Positions 1-12,010 of a stretch of 64,000 nt of DNA are shown here, piece after piece (the stretch's first letter is position 1; the number at the start of each line of letters is the position of its first letter). The notes below the pieces were generated by a model. It saw nothing but the letters and a program-made list of their open reading frames with translations, was not told the origin of the DNA and did not search any database. A program made the translations under genes and the position numbers. Location: the NCBI GenBank assembly GCA_032622095.1, contig CP136061.1, forward strand, positions 56,855,301 to 56,919,300. Direction: 5' to 3'. Source of the DNA: Siphonodentalium dalli (taxonomy: Eukaryota > Mollusca > Scaphopoda > Gadilida > Siphonodentaliidae).

Positions 1-3000
1 ATATGTAGGCGACATTCATGATGTGGGCATGGGAAATCGGGCATAATAGGGGTAGCATTGAAGCCCGAAACACTGAAAACTTGGCATTGAGCTTGCATGC
101 ATGCGGGTGTCTCGGGTTTTCGAGAAAACCAGAAGGCTGCCAAAATGCAGCTCTTCCACAAAGAAGAAGCAAAATCTAGAATCGTCGCTGATTCTGCTGA
201 CCATATAAGGGTTTGCGGACGAAACTTGAGATGTGTATAGATCATTTGGATCCATATATAGGAGAACCCAGATGCTATAACAAAGACCACAACAGCTTGG
301 ATAGGCCCGGAATCTTTTAATACTCTCGATGATTTGACCATCGCGAATTAAAAGAGAAAATTCCAGGGGGAGTTTGTATACCCCATATCAAAACTTGTCT
401 AGACCGTAGTAGATAATAAAAAATAACTCGTCTCTGTCATATGTAATCAATTAGTTAGGTTTCAACGCGACTGTGGAACAAAACTTCACAATCGCTCAAG
501 CCTGTGATCACTGGCCAAAACGAATTTCAGTTGACATCAGTGGCGAGTCGGTCAAAAACAGAATAGAAATGTCAACCACTCACGAAGAAGTAGAGGCCTT
601 TGTTGTTCCACATGCAACTTTTGCGTCAGTTGAAACGGGTTATTGTCGTTGGTTGCTGATGCTACCGAGGTTTACGCTTTGTTATTGCATCAATATCTTC
701 GACAAATTTGCAAGTCCAAATGACAATGGAGTCGACAAATCACGGGAGGACGGCAACATATATATAGTTGCAAATGTCAATAAACATCGGATATAGTTCC
801 ACAACTGATTGCTATCCACGCTTTATCTGTGTGCGCCAGTGTATGTGGATGTTTCGGCATGGGCAAATGTCGCATGCTCAGTGTTCTACAGTATTTGTGT
901 CGAAAATGGCCAAAAAATAAATATCATTTGGCCAAACGTTTTGTCCAAAAAGTTTCAAGTCTAAAGTCTGACAGCAGTCTCCTGTCTGATTATTATCATA
1001 TCTCAACGGAACCTTTAATTCGTTAACAGTCACTCCTCTGTGTATGGATACTAAGTTATCATACAGGCTTATTTATAAAATAAACAATGACTATTAACAA
1101 CTCTATAGCATGGTGTCCTTTCTACATCAAGTGACTCTATAATTTACTGCTTTGTGGTTTCAAAATAAGACAACGATTTAACTGACATAATATGGTTATG
1201 AAATGTAAGGCGTGAACCAAAAGCCTAAACAAAATTGTGCTCTCGTATACTCATGCATGCCAGAGATGTGATTGTGTGTATGGGGTGGGGTGGACATTAA
1301 GCAATTAGCCACGGGATAGGTTGCGGGTGCTTGTTGAACGGCAATTCATCTTTGAGACGCAATCAAACCATGATGCAATATATATATATATACCAAGGAA
1401 ATGGCCACCTGTAAGCCAATGGCTTACTGACAAATCCTTTTCTCTGATGTTGAATTGTTAATCCCCTTAGGCTTATATTATGTATTATATGTGCTATTCT
1501 TGAGAATAAAATATTGTTTACACTAAAATACGACAATTAAGACCAATCAGTGCTCTTTCGTGTTGATATACGATGTACGTTACCGGCTGGACTTATTTCA
1601 GTTTTTGCGGTTCCCATTCGTGCACAGTTCCATTATCACTTTTGTTCATCTAAAAATTTAATCAGTTAATTTTGTGCGTGTGTTTTATATTTTTGTTTTA
1701 GTTTCTGTTTTCTCAATGACCCCATATATTTTGTTTTATCAATTTCTGAAAAATGGCCAATCAAATTCAGAAATAGCCAACAATCAAAACAAAAAAAGGA
1801 CAAAAAAAATATTTTTTTGGCCATCATAAACCTTGCTCCAACCACAGAGGCATTTTTTAGAGAATGTGAAGCGAGCGAACTCGCAGAAGTGCATATGGAA
1901 ACACGCTCTCCACCGGCCAAATCCCCCGAAGTTAAGTCTGATTTTGGATTCGAGAAGGATGTGCAAACTGAATCATTAAACCCTATGACTGTTGAACCTA
2001 ATCAAATATCTAATAATTATATTAGATATTCATGTGCTAGTCAAACACCATTAAAATAATCCAGGTGTATGTGTAATGCGGCAAAGATGGCATGTATCTT
2101 TCCTGTTCTGGTACTGCAGCTGCGGTGTCCTGCAACGAACACACTTTCGTGGACACGACGACAATGCAGGGTTGTGAAGAGGAGACTCAGTGGCTAACTG
2201 GCTAACTGACAACCTGTACACATACACTATAGGAATAGCAATTTTGATTAACTTGCAACAAAAACAGGGCCCACGGAATCCGAACTTGTGAGCATGCATT
2301 GTGCTACTACATCGATATCTGTGACAAATTCGTTTTCATTTATAGATTCCCACAGTTATAGTCGAATACAGAGAAAAATATAACATTTGGCGGCCATCTT
2401 GGATTTTGTCAAACATCTGAAAATGTTCAATCCTGTCAGGTGTCCAGTAAAGCTATTCAGTTTAAGGGCACCATGCAGGAAGTATAATAATGCATTGAGA
2501 GAAAAAAACGCCTTTTTCGCCAAAACCAGGTTTGTGGCTTAACGGCCAGACCATGTATTTTTGTGTCGACTCCCATGTTGAAATGATGCCGGTAGTGGAT
2601 GGAGAACACAAAAACAGCAACCTTCTTGTGTAGAAACGAAGAACGTTCCTGTTTTTAGTTGCCACTTTCAAGAGTTAGACTATCGCGATTCGATGTTTGT
2701 TATACATATTTCACATATTTTTAAATGATGGGAATGTGTGTCAGTGCTTTCTTTTTAAGAATGTCTCCTTAGCCGATGTAATTTGGTCGTTGATAAGATG
2801 ATCGCAGTATGGGCTACATGAGGTTGGCACGGGTTCCAACACCGACATGAGTGAAAATGGACAGATTTTCAAGCTTGACCTGAGTTGAGGGACATCTCAA
2901 TGTGCCATTCCGATCAATAATTTCGATAAGAAATGAGAATTTGTTCACGCTCACCGAAGCAAGCACATTTGAATCAATGAACATTCATACTGAGTCCGTG

Positions 3001-3229
3001 CCTCCATAAAACATGATATATATATATGAACTAATTTTGATAATAATTTCAAAACAAAACTGACATCCTCAGTGTTTATGTGGGTTAGCTGTGGGTCATT
3101 ATTAACGCTTGTGCGGATCAGAATATTATCGAAAGGTTGGTTGTCTGTATTTATCAACCGATTATCATAAGAATTTCTAAGAGTTATCGTCCATAATATT
3201 TACAATTAGCGTATGATATCATATTAATA
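1..3229. other. Probable intron 3 sequence, no recognisable gene
   Basis: AT-rich sequence 3' of the third transporter exon. No exon matching the SLC6 TM4-TM5 region is visible, so the next exon probably lies beyond the left edge. Open frames at 473-796 (107 codons) and 1817-2059 (80 codons, starting at a non-ATG codon) match nothing I recognise and look fortuitous. A short (TA)n run lies near 1378-1392. Confidence 0.5.
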
Positions 3230-3476
3230 CTTTCTATACTAAATACTCGTTTACGAGCAGTTCCCTTATAAAATATTCAGATAATACGTTTAAACAAACG
3301 ACCATTGGACGTTTATTGAACTTATTATCTGACAATTTCCCTCCAATAAACATGACTCATTATGGTCTTAATTATCTGACTTTTGCTTATTTTTCCTGAG
3401 TACCCCTGAATAATAGACAATTCCAGTATATACGTTTATAACTGAGGGGGGGGGGAACACATTTAGTATAGAAAGG
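3230..3476. mobile_element. Degraded TTAA-type MITE
   Basis: The left end reads CTTTCTATACTAAATACTC and the right end TTTAGTATAGAAAGGGTTA, forming inverted ends shared with the elements at 55018-55267, 11771-12010 and 60109-60306. The GGGTTA end resembles the CCC...GGG termini next to TTAA seen in piggyBac-like elements. A nine-base G run lies near the right end. No coding capacity. Confidence 0.5.
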
Positions 3477-4263
3477 GTTATTCATATCTAGGTCACTATA
3501 GCCCCCTGGGACGAGTTGACTGAACCGTCACCAGGCAAATTTATGAGAGCGCAAAGGGTTAAAAGTCGATCGTATTGTAATCATTATTGTATGGAACGCG
3601 ACCAAAGTTTGATGTATCAAAACATATAATACATTTGTTGTCGCTCATTTACGATGGCTACACTGTAAAGTCGACTCAAGGACGTCATTCCATCGCCCAC
3701 ATCACGGCACCTTGTCAGAATTCTTCCCTTCGGCGATTAACCGAACTTTGAGCGATTTTCCGCCTATTTCACCATACTGAACATCAAAGGAAAGCACAAA
3801 GAGAATCCATAACTAATACGAAGGAACGATTTGGTTGCCTGGAGGTATGTTGGTGTCTGGAAGGAGTTGTTGATTACCTCACCGATCAACAAAATTCTGT
3901 ATTAGCCATATACTGTTCCGAACAAGCCAACTGCTACTGAGTCATCCACAAAGTTTACAACCAGACATGGTGATTTTTTCTGCGATTATTGTATTGCAAT
4001 ATGCATCAGAATGATGACTGCCTATTGCATTCAGTTTCGTGATATAATTCAAAATTGCAGAACAAGAGGTTCAACTCCTATATATTTGTGATTATGGTCA
4101 TGGAAGCGGACGAGTGATAAAACAATTGATTCTTATCAATATTCAGAAGTTAATTTCAGACAAATGTCAGTTGACAATCATGTGTGTGGACGCCTATATA
4201 TTACAGCTCAATGAGCTCATGCAAAAATTGGTGGTGCACAATCATTTTAACCCAACAGAAGGG

Positions 4264-4488
4264 CCCTGTGCCAATGCATTCTCTTATATATGCGAGTCGA
4301 CCATAAGTCCCCTCGCATATATAAGAGAATGCATTGGCTTAACACATTAAAAATTATAAAATTGTTAAAGAATGTAAGAAAAAATGGTAAAAAGTGTTAA
4401 TTTTTTTTTTTAGGCCAGTGCATTCTCTTATATATGCGAGGCGACCTATGGTCGACTCGCATATATAAGAGAATGCATTGGCACAGGG
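4264..4488. mobile_element. Nested-palindrome foldback element, short form
   Basis: Starts CCCTGTGCC and ends GGCACAGGG. Each half is itself a ~75-bp palindrome built on GCATTCTCTTATATATGCGA, and the two are separated by a ~80-bp A/T-rich spacer. Same family as 48327-48755, 52033-52201 and 54206-54670, but it lacks their outer arms and central hairpin. No ORF of its own; it would move only in trans, if at all. Confidence 0.75.
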
Positions 4489-5983
4489 CATAACTGTAAC
4501 CATCACAATGTGGTCAATGAGCCGGTTCCAATGATATCCATATTTGTATGGTTTTATTGAGACAGACTCAAGATAATTTAGGCTGTTGCAGCTTTATTTG
4601 GCCGTTTTTGGCCGGTTTGTTGGGTAAAGGGTTAAATACAGTTTATCATTCACAATATCAAACTATTGTCATGCGAAGCTAACTGCTTTGAACAATTTCC
4701 AGGAAATATTCCAGTGTGTGCAGGCATACATCTAAAGGCATATTATGTGTAAATATACACCCATAATACTGAGATACTGTGGGTCTGTTGTGAACTTAGA
4801 CGAAAAGGCACAGTCCTGTTATTTTCAAGGTTTGCCTAATTGTATGGAGCCAATTTCACTTAAAATGTAGATTGACTTTCATAGTAAACTCATCTTCATT
4901 GAATTCGGCTTTCGGCTAGCGATCATGGCCTGGTTATGTAATTATTAATGGCAAAACAAATATTTCGAGTCGCAGAAAAGGAATGTTAGTCTGGGGGTAT
5001 GCAGCTGAAAAGGACCCTGGCCAGGATCCGTATCAGCCGACATTCAGTCTTGGTGGTGCTTGGGGAGGGGCAATAATGTGTTGGGGTGACAGTCGCATAT
5101 CGGGAAGATTTGTGCGACCAAATTGTTGGGAAAATTACTCGAATTCAGAGGGCACCGAGCCAATTCAGAGGGCGCCGAGTCGAACCAGATGACATCATAT
5201 CGATTTTCGCTAAAAATTGACATATTTTAAGCGGTTGAAAGGCAATAGACAACTTGTTAACCTGGCATCAAAATGGGAAAGATTGAAAACATATTTGCAC
5301 ACTTATGGGGCAAATTGCGACACTTCATTAAATTCAGCATCGTTGTTCTGCTTTCTTTCTGATTTTGACAAAGAATGTAACGTGACACTTCAAACATTAA
5401 TGGCGATATATATATTGGACATTTATGCTGCATCTATGGACTTTTACTCTTTCAGTTGAATTGGCGATTGTTCACAGTTATGACAGTTACTTGACATGAT
5501 ATTAGTTATAAAATTTTGCGCCACTTAAATAAGCGGAATATGTCTTAACTCGTACTCAATATTAACCTATACGGTGATATGAAACAATACACAGGACCTG
5601 ACAGGGACGTTCTCTTGATGGTCTTCTTTCAGGATGTGGCACGGGACAGACCGCATTCACGACTACTAGTATATATGTAGGACTTTTCGTCAAACTGGTG
5701 TCGTTTATTTTATAACTATTGCAAAATTGCAAACTAACTGTGGCTGGAAATAGTCATAAGGGCCTTGTGAGTCTTGAAAAGGCATATACTTTACAATAAC
5801 TATTACATGAGGAACATTATAAACTATGAACATTAACCTGACTGAAGATCATATTTTCAGTTAGAATTTTCAACTGGTGTTGTTTTAGGCATAGACTTTT
5901 CTAAACACCGTCGACCTCCTGCGGTCTCTGCTAATATTCGCAAGAGCATCCATTTATTGCAGATATAGACTATATATACTTAC
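4489..5983. other. Intergenic/intronic sequence, nothing recognised
   Basis: Between the foldback element and the third transporter exon. Short open frames (4983-5192, 5217-5459) have no recognisable similarity. The donor of the third exon abuts its right side, so this is the start of intron 3. Confidence 0.45.
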
Positions 5984-6311
5984 TCCCAAAATTCTCTGAC
6001 AGGAGATGAGAATCTATCGGCGTCGTATGACTGTGAACAATTATAATCCGAGAAGTTCGATTTGATGTGCTCGAATGTGTATGATGACGTCACATTAACT
6101 TCGAGCCACGAATTAGCGTTTGTGCAGTTAACAGGCAGTTTTGATTTGTCGTATTCCGATAAACATGTTTCCGTGTTCCACCAATGATTGCAGTTAGACC
6201 ACGGAAGGATGGCCGTGAACGAACTGAAGAGGTAAAATATGGCCCAGGCCAGTATCACAATATAGTATGTGTTCAGCCACAGGGCAACAATCACTGTAGC
6301 GTAACCAACTC
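5984..6311 (-). CDS. SLC6-family transporter, third coding exon (TM3 and extracellular loop 2)
   Basis: This exon encodes TM3 and most of the large extracellular loop 2. Seen: 328 nt, with a CTATTTTCAG acceptor upstream and a GTAAGT donor from 5983 (exit phase 2). It begins VGYATV and forms a helix containing [17 protein letters not shown]; the YY pair corresponds to the substrate-contacting Tyr of TM3 in this family. The loop has the conserved W..C...WNT..C arrangement (likely disulphide) and four N-glycosylation sequons (NCT, NVT, NFS, NCS). It ends SPVREFWE, the usual lead into TM4. With the other two exons it gives ~231 residues of an expected ~600; the rest is off the left edge. A 54-bp minisatellite starts about 170 bp upstream of its acceptor, inside intron 2. 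Confidence 0.93.
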
Positions 6312-6481
6312 CTGAAAATAGAAACGAAAGATACGTGTAATATAAAAAAAAAATGCAGGAGAAATAGATTACAATATATTTGGCACATATATAGTTCTGT
6401 ATAAATGTTTTCACTCTGTATTTCATATATATTTATGATTGAGTGAATTAAAGATATTGAATACACAATTGCAAAAAGCAA

Positions 6482-8490
6482 CCCCTGTAAGTATCACACA
6501 GAGCGCTCCCACATAACAGGTAGTATTTAAAGTAGGCCCATGTAAGTACCCCGCAGGGGACTGTCACAGAACAGGTACTATTTAAATAGGCCCCTGTGTG
6601 TACCCCGTAAGTCGCTGTCACAGAACATGTAGTATTTAAAGTAGTCCCCTGTAAGTACCCCATAGGGCGCTGTCAAAGAACATGGAGTATTTAAGTAGCC
6701 CCCTATAAGTACCCATATTTGCATGTCACAGAACATGGAGTATTTAAAGTAAGCCACATGTAAGTACCCTTATATTTGCATGTCACAGAACATGTAGTAT
6801 TTAAAGTAGCCCCCTGTAAGTACCCCATAGGGCGCTGTCAAAGAACATGTAGTATTTAGAATAGGCCCCTGTAAGTACGTCGTAGGTCGCTCTCGCAGAA
6901 CAGGTCGTATTTAAAGTAGCCCCCTGTAAGTACCCCATAGGGCGCTGTCAAAGAACATGTAGTATTTAGAATAGGCCCATGTAAGTACCCATATTTGCAT
7001 GTCACAGAACATGGAGTATTTAAGTAGTCCCCTATAAGTACCCATATTTGCATGTCACAGAACATGGAGTATTTAAAGTAAGCCACATGTAAGTACCCTT
7101 ATATGTGCTGTCACAGAACATGTAGTATTTAGAATAGGCCCCTGTAAGTACCCATATTTGCATGTCACAGAACATGGAGTATTTAAGTAGCCCCCTATAA
7201 GTACCCATATTTGCATGTCACAGAACATGGAGTATTTAAAGTAAGCCACATGTAAGTACCCTTATATGTGCTGTCACAGAACATGTAGTATTTAAAGTAG
7301 CCCCCTGTAAGTACCCCATAGGGCGCTGTCAAAGAACATGTAGTATTTAGAATAGGCCCCGGTAAGTACGTCGTAGGTCGCTCTCGCAGAACAGGTAGTA
7401 TTTAAGTAAAACCCTGTAAGTACCCATATTTGCATGTCACAGAACATGGAGTATTTAAAGTAAGCCACCTGTAAGTACCCTTATATGTGCTGTCACAGAA
7501 CATGTAGTATTTAGAATAGGCCCCTATAAGTACCCATATTTGCATGTCACAGAACATGGAGTATTTAAAGTAAGCCACCTGTAAGTACCCTTATATGTGC
7601 TGTCACCGAACATGTAGTATTTAAAGTAGTCCCATGTAAGTACCCCGTAAGTCGCTGTCACAGAACATGTAGTATTTAAAGTAGCCCCCTGTAAGTACGT
7701 CGTATATGTCGCTCTCGCAGAACAGGTAGTATTTAAGTAGCCCCCTATAAGTACCCATATTTGCATGTCACAGAACATGGAGTATTTAAGTAGCCCCCTA
7801 TAAGTACCCATATTTGCATGTCACAGAACATGGAGTATTTAAGTAGCCCCCTATAAGTACCCATATTTGCATGTCACAGAACATGGAGTATTTAAAGTAA
7901 GCCACCTGTAAGTACCCTTATATGTGCTGTCACAGAACATGTAGCATTTAAAGTAGCCCCCTGTAAGTACCCCATAGGGCGCTGTCAAAGAACATGTAGT
8001 ATTTAGAATAGGCCCCTGTAAGTACGTCGTATATGTCGCTCTCGCAGAACAGGTAGTATTTAAGTAACACCCTGTAAGTACCCATATTAGCATGTCACAG
8101 AACAGGTAGTATTTAAAGAAGCCCCCTGCAAGTGCCCTTATATGTGCTGTCACAGAACGTGTGGTATATAAAGTTGGCCCTTGTGTGTACCCCATAGGGC
8201 GCTGCCACAGAACAGATATTATATAAAGCAGCCCCCTGCGCTCTCACAGAACAGGTAGTATTTAAGTAGCACCATAAATGTACCCATATAGGCGCTATCG
8301 GAGAACAGATAGTATTTAAAGTAGCCCCTGTAAGTACCCATATAGGCGCTGTCACATAACAGGTAGTTATTAAAGCATGCCCCTGTAGGTCTGAGAACAG
8401 GTAGTATTTAAGTAGCCCCCCTGTATGTACCACACAGAGAGCTGTAGAACAGGTAGTATTTAAAGTAGCCCCCTGTAAGTACCACATAGG
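6482..8490. repeat. 54-bp minisatellite, ~37 copies, in SLC6 intron 2
   Basis: Consensus unit begins CTGTAAGTACCCATATTTGC and ends GTAGTATTTAAAGTAGCCCC. At least four variant types differ mid-unit: ATATTTGCATGTCACAG, ATAGGGCGCTGTCAAAG, CGTAGGTCGCTCTCGCAG and TTATATGTGCTGTCACAG. They recur in partly ordered blocks, showing local multi-unit duplication. The right quarter (8200-8490) is most degenerate. On the transcript strand nearly every unit contains TACTTACAG, an acceptor-like string. The open frames across it are by-products of the repetition. Confidence 0.95.
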
Positions 8491-9220
8491 AGCGATGAAA
8501 TCATGTTATTGGTATACCAGAGCGATGAAATCATGTTATTGGTATACCAGAGCGATGAAATCATGTTATTGGTATACTAGAGCGATGGAATCATGGTATT
8601 GGTATACTAGAGCGATGAAATCATGTTATTGGTATACTAGAGCGATGAAATCATGTTATTGGTATACTAGAGCGATGGAATCATGTTATTGGTATACTAG
8701 AGCGATGGAATCATGTTATTGGTATACTAGAGCGATGAAATCATGTTATTGGTATACCAGAGCGATGAAATCATGTTATTGGTATACTAGAGCGATGGAA
8801 TCATGGTATTGGTATACTAGAGCGATGGAATCATGTTATTGGTATACTAGAGCGATGGAATCATGTTATTGGTATACCAGAGCGATGAAATCATGTTATT
8901 GGTATACTAGAGCGATGAAATCATGTTATTGGTATACTAGAGCGATGGAATCATGTTATTGGTATACTAGAGCGATGGAATCATGTTATTGGTATACTAG
9001 AGCGATGAAATCATGTTATTGGTATACTAGAGCGATGAAATCATGTTATTGGTATACCAGAGCGATGAAATAATGTTATTGGTATACTAGAGCGATGAAA
9101 TCATGTTATTGGTATACTAGAGCGATGGAATCATGTTATTGGTATACTATAGCGTAGGAATCATGTTATTGGTATACTAGAGCGATGAAATCATTTTATT
9201 GGTATACTAGAGCGACGAAA
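8491..9220. repeat. 30-bp minisatellite, ~24 copies
   Basis: Unit AGCGATGAAATCATGTTATT followed by GGTATACTAG. Copies are nearly identical, differing mainly at GATGAA/GATGGA and TACTAG/TACCAG, and it abuts the 54-bp array without a gap. Because 30 is divisible by three, one frame stays open for 192 codons (a repeating decapeptide SCYWYTRAMK). I regard that as non-coding: no separate start context, splice sites or recognisable domain. Confidence 0.95.
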
Positions 9221-10407
9221 TGCAGAACGTTGGTGCACGATTGATTCTTTCGGGCAAATATCAGCTGCATGTGTAACAACTCAAGGAATCACAAATTTAT
9301 AACTGCGCATGTTAGGATTATATAGTAGTCACAATTTGTCCATTGCAAAAGGCCGACATTTCGAACGGAAGAGATCCCCTGAAGATAGAATATATGTAAA
9401 TCGAACACAAATTCGTTGAAGATGAATTTCACTTTATAATGAAATGGCCCTTATATGCTGATTTGAGTAATGAACTCTATATGGTATTGAATTTGGAATG
9501 TAAAGGATTTAGGCAGAGATTCAGCTATTAAATTTGATCCTCAAAAATGAAAAACCAGATTCTCGTTATATACGATATATATGTAACTTGATTAGGCGAT
9601 ATTTTGATCGAAGATCCCAACAGTAACAGTTATGTAAAGTAATATTCACTCAAATGTGTAGCATCTTACATATAAATTATATAGTGTTTTTTTTATTTTA
9701 AAGTTTTAAGCATCTTATTTTTTTACCTATTCAAAGAAACAACTACAACAGTGTTGTCATATTACTTGTGTATGTTATGCTAATAAATGTTATGTTATAT
9801 GTTGTAAACTGTTGGACGGGTGCACTCATTTTAGTAGTTAGTCGTTTATATCCTATAGCACACTATACCTCTCTACAACGAATTACTTGCGAAGTAGCCG
9901 AGCAAATGTGCCAGCGTGTGAACACACCCTTATATGTTATAATTATTATGGCGGACGATATCCCCCTGCAACGGATTAATTGCCTGGTAAATTGGCCAAT
10001 GGGTGTGAACGTAACCAACAGTATTCACGACATGTCTGCCACTCTATCTTGGGACACCTTTTCCAGAAAGGTTAATAGTTTAATAAGATATTCCAAAGAA
10101 TTGTCGCACCATTGTAAGGACTAGAGAGTGTGACCGTATCGAGCGCGAGGACCCGCCGATGAAACGTTTAAATAATGTATCAGACGATAGCAGATGACCA
10201 CGATAATTGGAAAAAACGTTAGCTAAAATAGCTGACCAATTGCTGAGCAGGACACACAATTTGGGGTGGATATATACGTCTGTAATTAAGAAATGAATGT
10301 AGTGGGTGTGTGTATTACGGAGGGATACGGCGCTGTGGTCGTTGGGTTACATTGTGTGACTAAATGTGCCCCCGATATGTGTTCTTCCCGTAAACAAGCT
10401 GAATTTA
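9221..10407. other. Intron 2 sequence with one unrecognised ORF
   Basis: Mostly AT-rich. A 118-codon frame at 9768-10124 (+) contains a repeated LQRI(T/N)C pattern, suggesting an internally duplicated repeat rather than a gene. No domain recognised and no splice context supports it. Confidence 0.4.
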
Positions 10408-11325
10408 TCTACTATATATTTTGGGACTTCTGCATGTCTGTCTGTTTGTTGTTTGTCTGTTAGCTATGGCCGGGAAAACGGCTGGACCGATTGAGCTCAA
10501 ACTTCCAATCTAAGGTTAAAAAACAACGGGCAGTGTTTACCGCCGTTTTGGAGAAGATCAGAGCACCCGTTCTCCACTTCCAGTCACAAAAATATTACCG
10601 CCATTGGCACGGTGGGATTAATCGCGTTGATAGTTAAAGAGCGTTCGTATCTGCAGTGTCGTTGATAAAGAGCGTATGTGCGTAATGTGATTCTTACGTC
10701 TGGGTCCACACGTGAGCGTGACTGTATCCAGACATGAGCGTGTGTGATTCTTACGTACTTAGGGCTTCCTATGAACGGGGGACATTTTCATCGGGTCAAT
10801 TTTTTCGCCCGAGGTGATCTTCACCTTGAAACGGGTACCCACAAATTATATATATGTGTGTGTCCTTTATAGACTCGAACCGATTGAGCTCAAACTTGCT
10901 ACCCAAGGGAAGTGTCATGGACGGGTTAAATTGTGACCCCGACCTTGACCTTGAAAATGATCAATTCGAGGTCAAATCGGGTAAAACTGACGGATTTCGA
11001 CGATATTTTACACCTAGGTGCAGCATACGTGTCTCGCAATTGCTTTTTCGAACAAAGCCATGAGACGAACCACGCCAGTTGTGATTCTTATGTCTGTCTT
11101 CGTACTTAGGGGTTCCAAGGAACGAGGTGATCTTCACCTTGAAACGGGTACCCACAAAAGTACCTCTTTTAGGGACGGGTACCATCACGAGACGGGTACC
11201 ATCATTTCTCTTGATTAAAAAGGCAGAATTAACTCAATGGGTCAAATCGTTACCCCGACCTGACCTTGACCTTCAAAATGGTCAATTCAAGGTCAAAGCC
11301 CGGACGAAGTCGGGTCACCTGCTAG
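10408..11325 (+). mobile_element. Helitron-like non-autonomous element
   Basis: Seen: 5' end TCTACTATATATTTTGG immediately after a host A, and 3' end CTAG immediately before a host T. A short hairpin, CCCGGACGAAGTCGGG, lies ~9 bases before CTAG. There are no terminal inverted repeats and no target duplication. Known: Helitrons start TC, end CTRR after a small hairpin, and insert between A and T. The same 5' start and the same hairpin occur at 39625-39264 on the other strand, which fixes both borders. Inside, two modules occur twice (ACCGATTGAGCTCAAACTT at ~10478 and ~10878; the GACCTTGACCTT...GGTCAA block at ~10940 and ~11262), so the element is an internal partial duplication. No Rep/helicase coding sequence. 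Confidence 0.8.
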
Positions 11326-11770
11326 TTCTTATATATTTTCACAAAATCTGCCGATAATTTTAGATTAGCCCTCGCAGCACATTAAGTCAGCCCAATATAC
11401 GATTTCCAAGCACTTAGCAACGATTACGTAATCTGTATAAATAACTGGCTTCAGATGCAAATCGGCCTCACTTTTTAAAGCACGTCCAATCATTCTGCTG
11501 ACTGCCTTTAGTGATTAGAACAATGTGTGACGTCGTGATCAAATTGGCAGTTGACCAATCACCAAACAGAATTTAGTGTAACACAGACGGGCTATGTAAA
11601 TATTTTTGCGTATATTTCGTGTTTACACGTTGCTTGCAGCTGTGTAAGTTCACTACTCAGACAACAACGTTGTACTGAGACCCAATTTGGAATGGTCGGG
11701 GAATGTGTGGAAACCGTTATGCATGCCTGACTAACTTCCAGACAACTGGAAATAAATGTTTCAGTGTTAA

Positions 11771-12010
11771 CCATTTCTTTACTACATGGATTCTCCCATC
11801 CAGTTATAAATGTATACATTGGAACAATATATTGTCCATTTTGAGGGATGTTCAGGTTATAAAACAGACGACAGATAATATAAGTGCAGAATGAATCCTA
11901 TTTTATAAGGGAAACGTTCAGATAATAAGTTTAACAAGCGATCTATCGTTCTGAACATTTCCTAAGGGATAACTAGTCTACTCGACAATGAGTACCTGGT
12001 AAAGAAATGG
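11771..12010. mobile_element. TTAA-type MITE, degraded
   Basis: Left TTAA (11767-11770) is followed by CCATTTCTTTACTA; the right end is GGTAAAGAAATGG, followed by TTTT. The interior shares GACGACAGATAATA, CAGATAATAAGTTYAACAA and CTGAACATTTCC(C/T)AAGGGA with the element at 60109-60306. No coding capacity. Confidence 0.6.

Noticed and set aside
8495-9073. 192-codon frame of repeated SCYWYTRAMK decapeptides
   Set aside because: It exists because the 30-bp unit is divisible by three. There is no independent start context, signal peptide, splice site or known domain, and it sits antisense within an intron.
9768-10124. 118-codon ORF as a host gene
   Set aside because: No recognisable domain, low-complexity hydrophobic start and an internally repeated motif; lies in SLC6 intron 2 without splice support.
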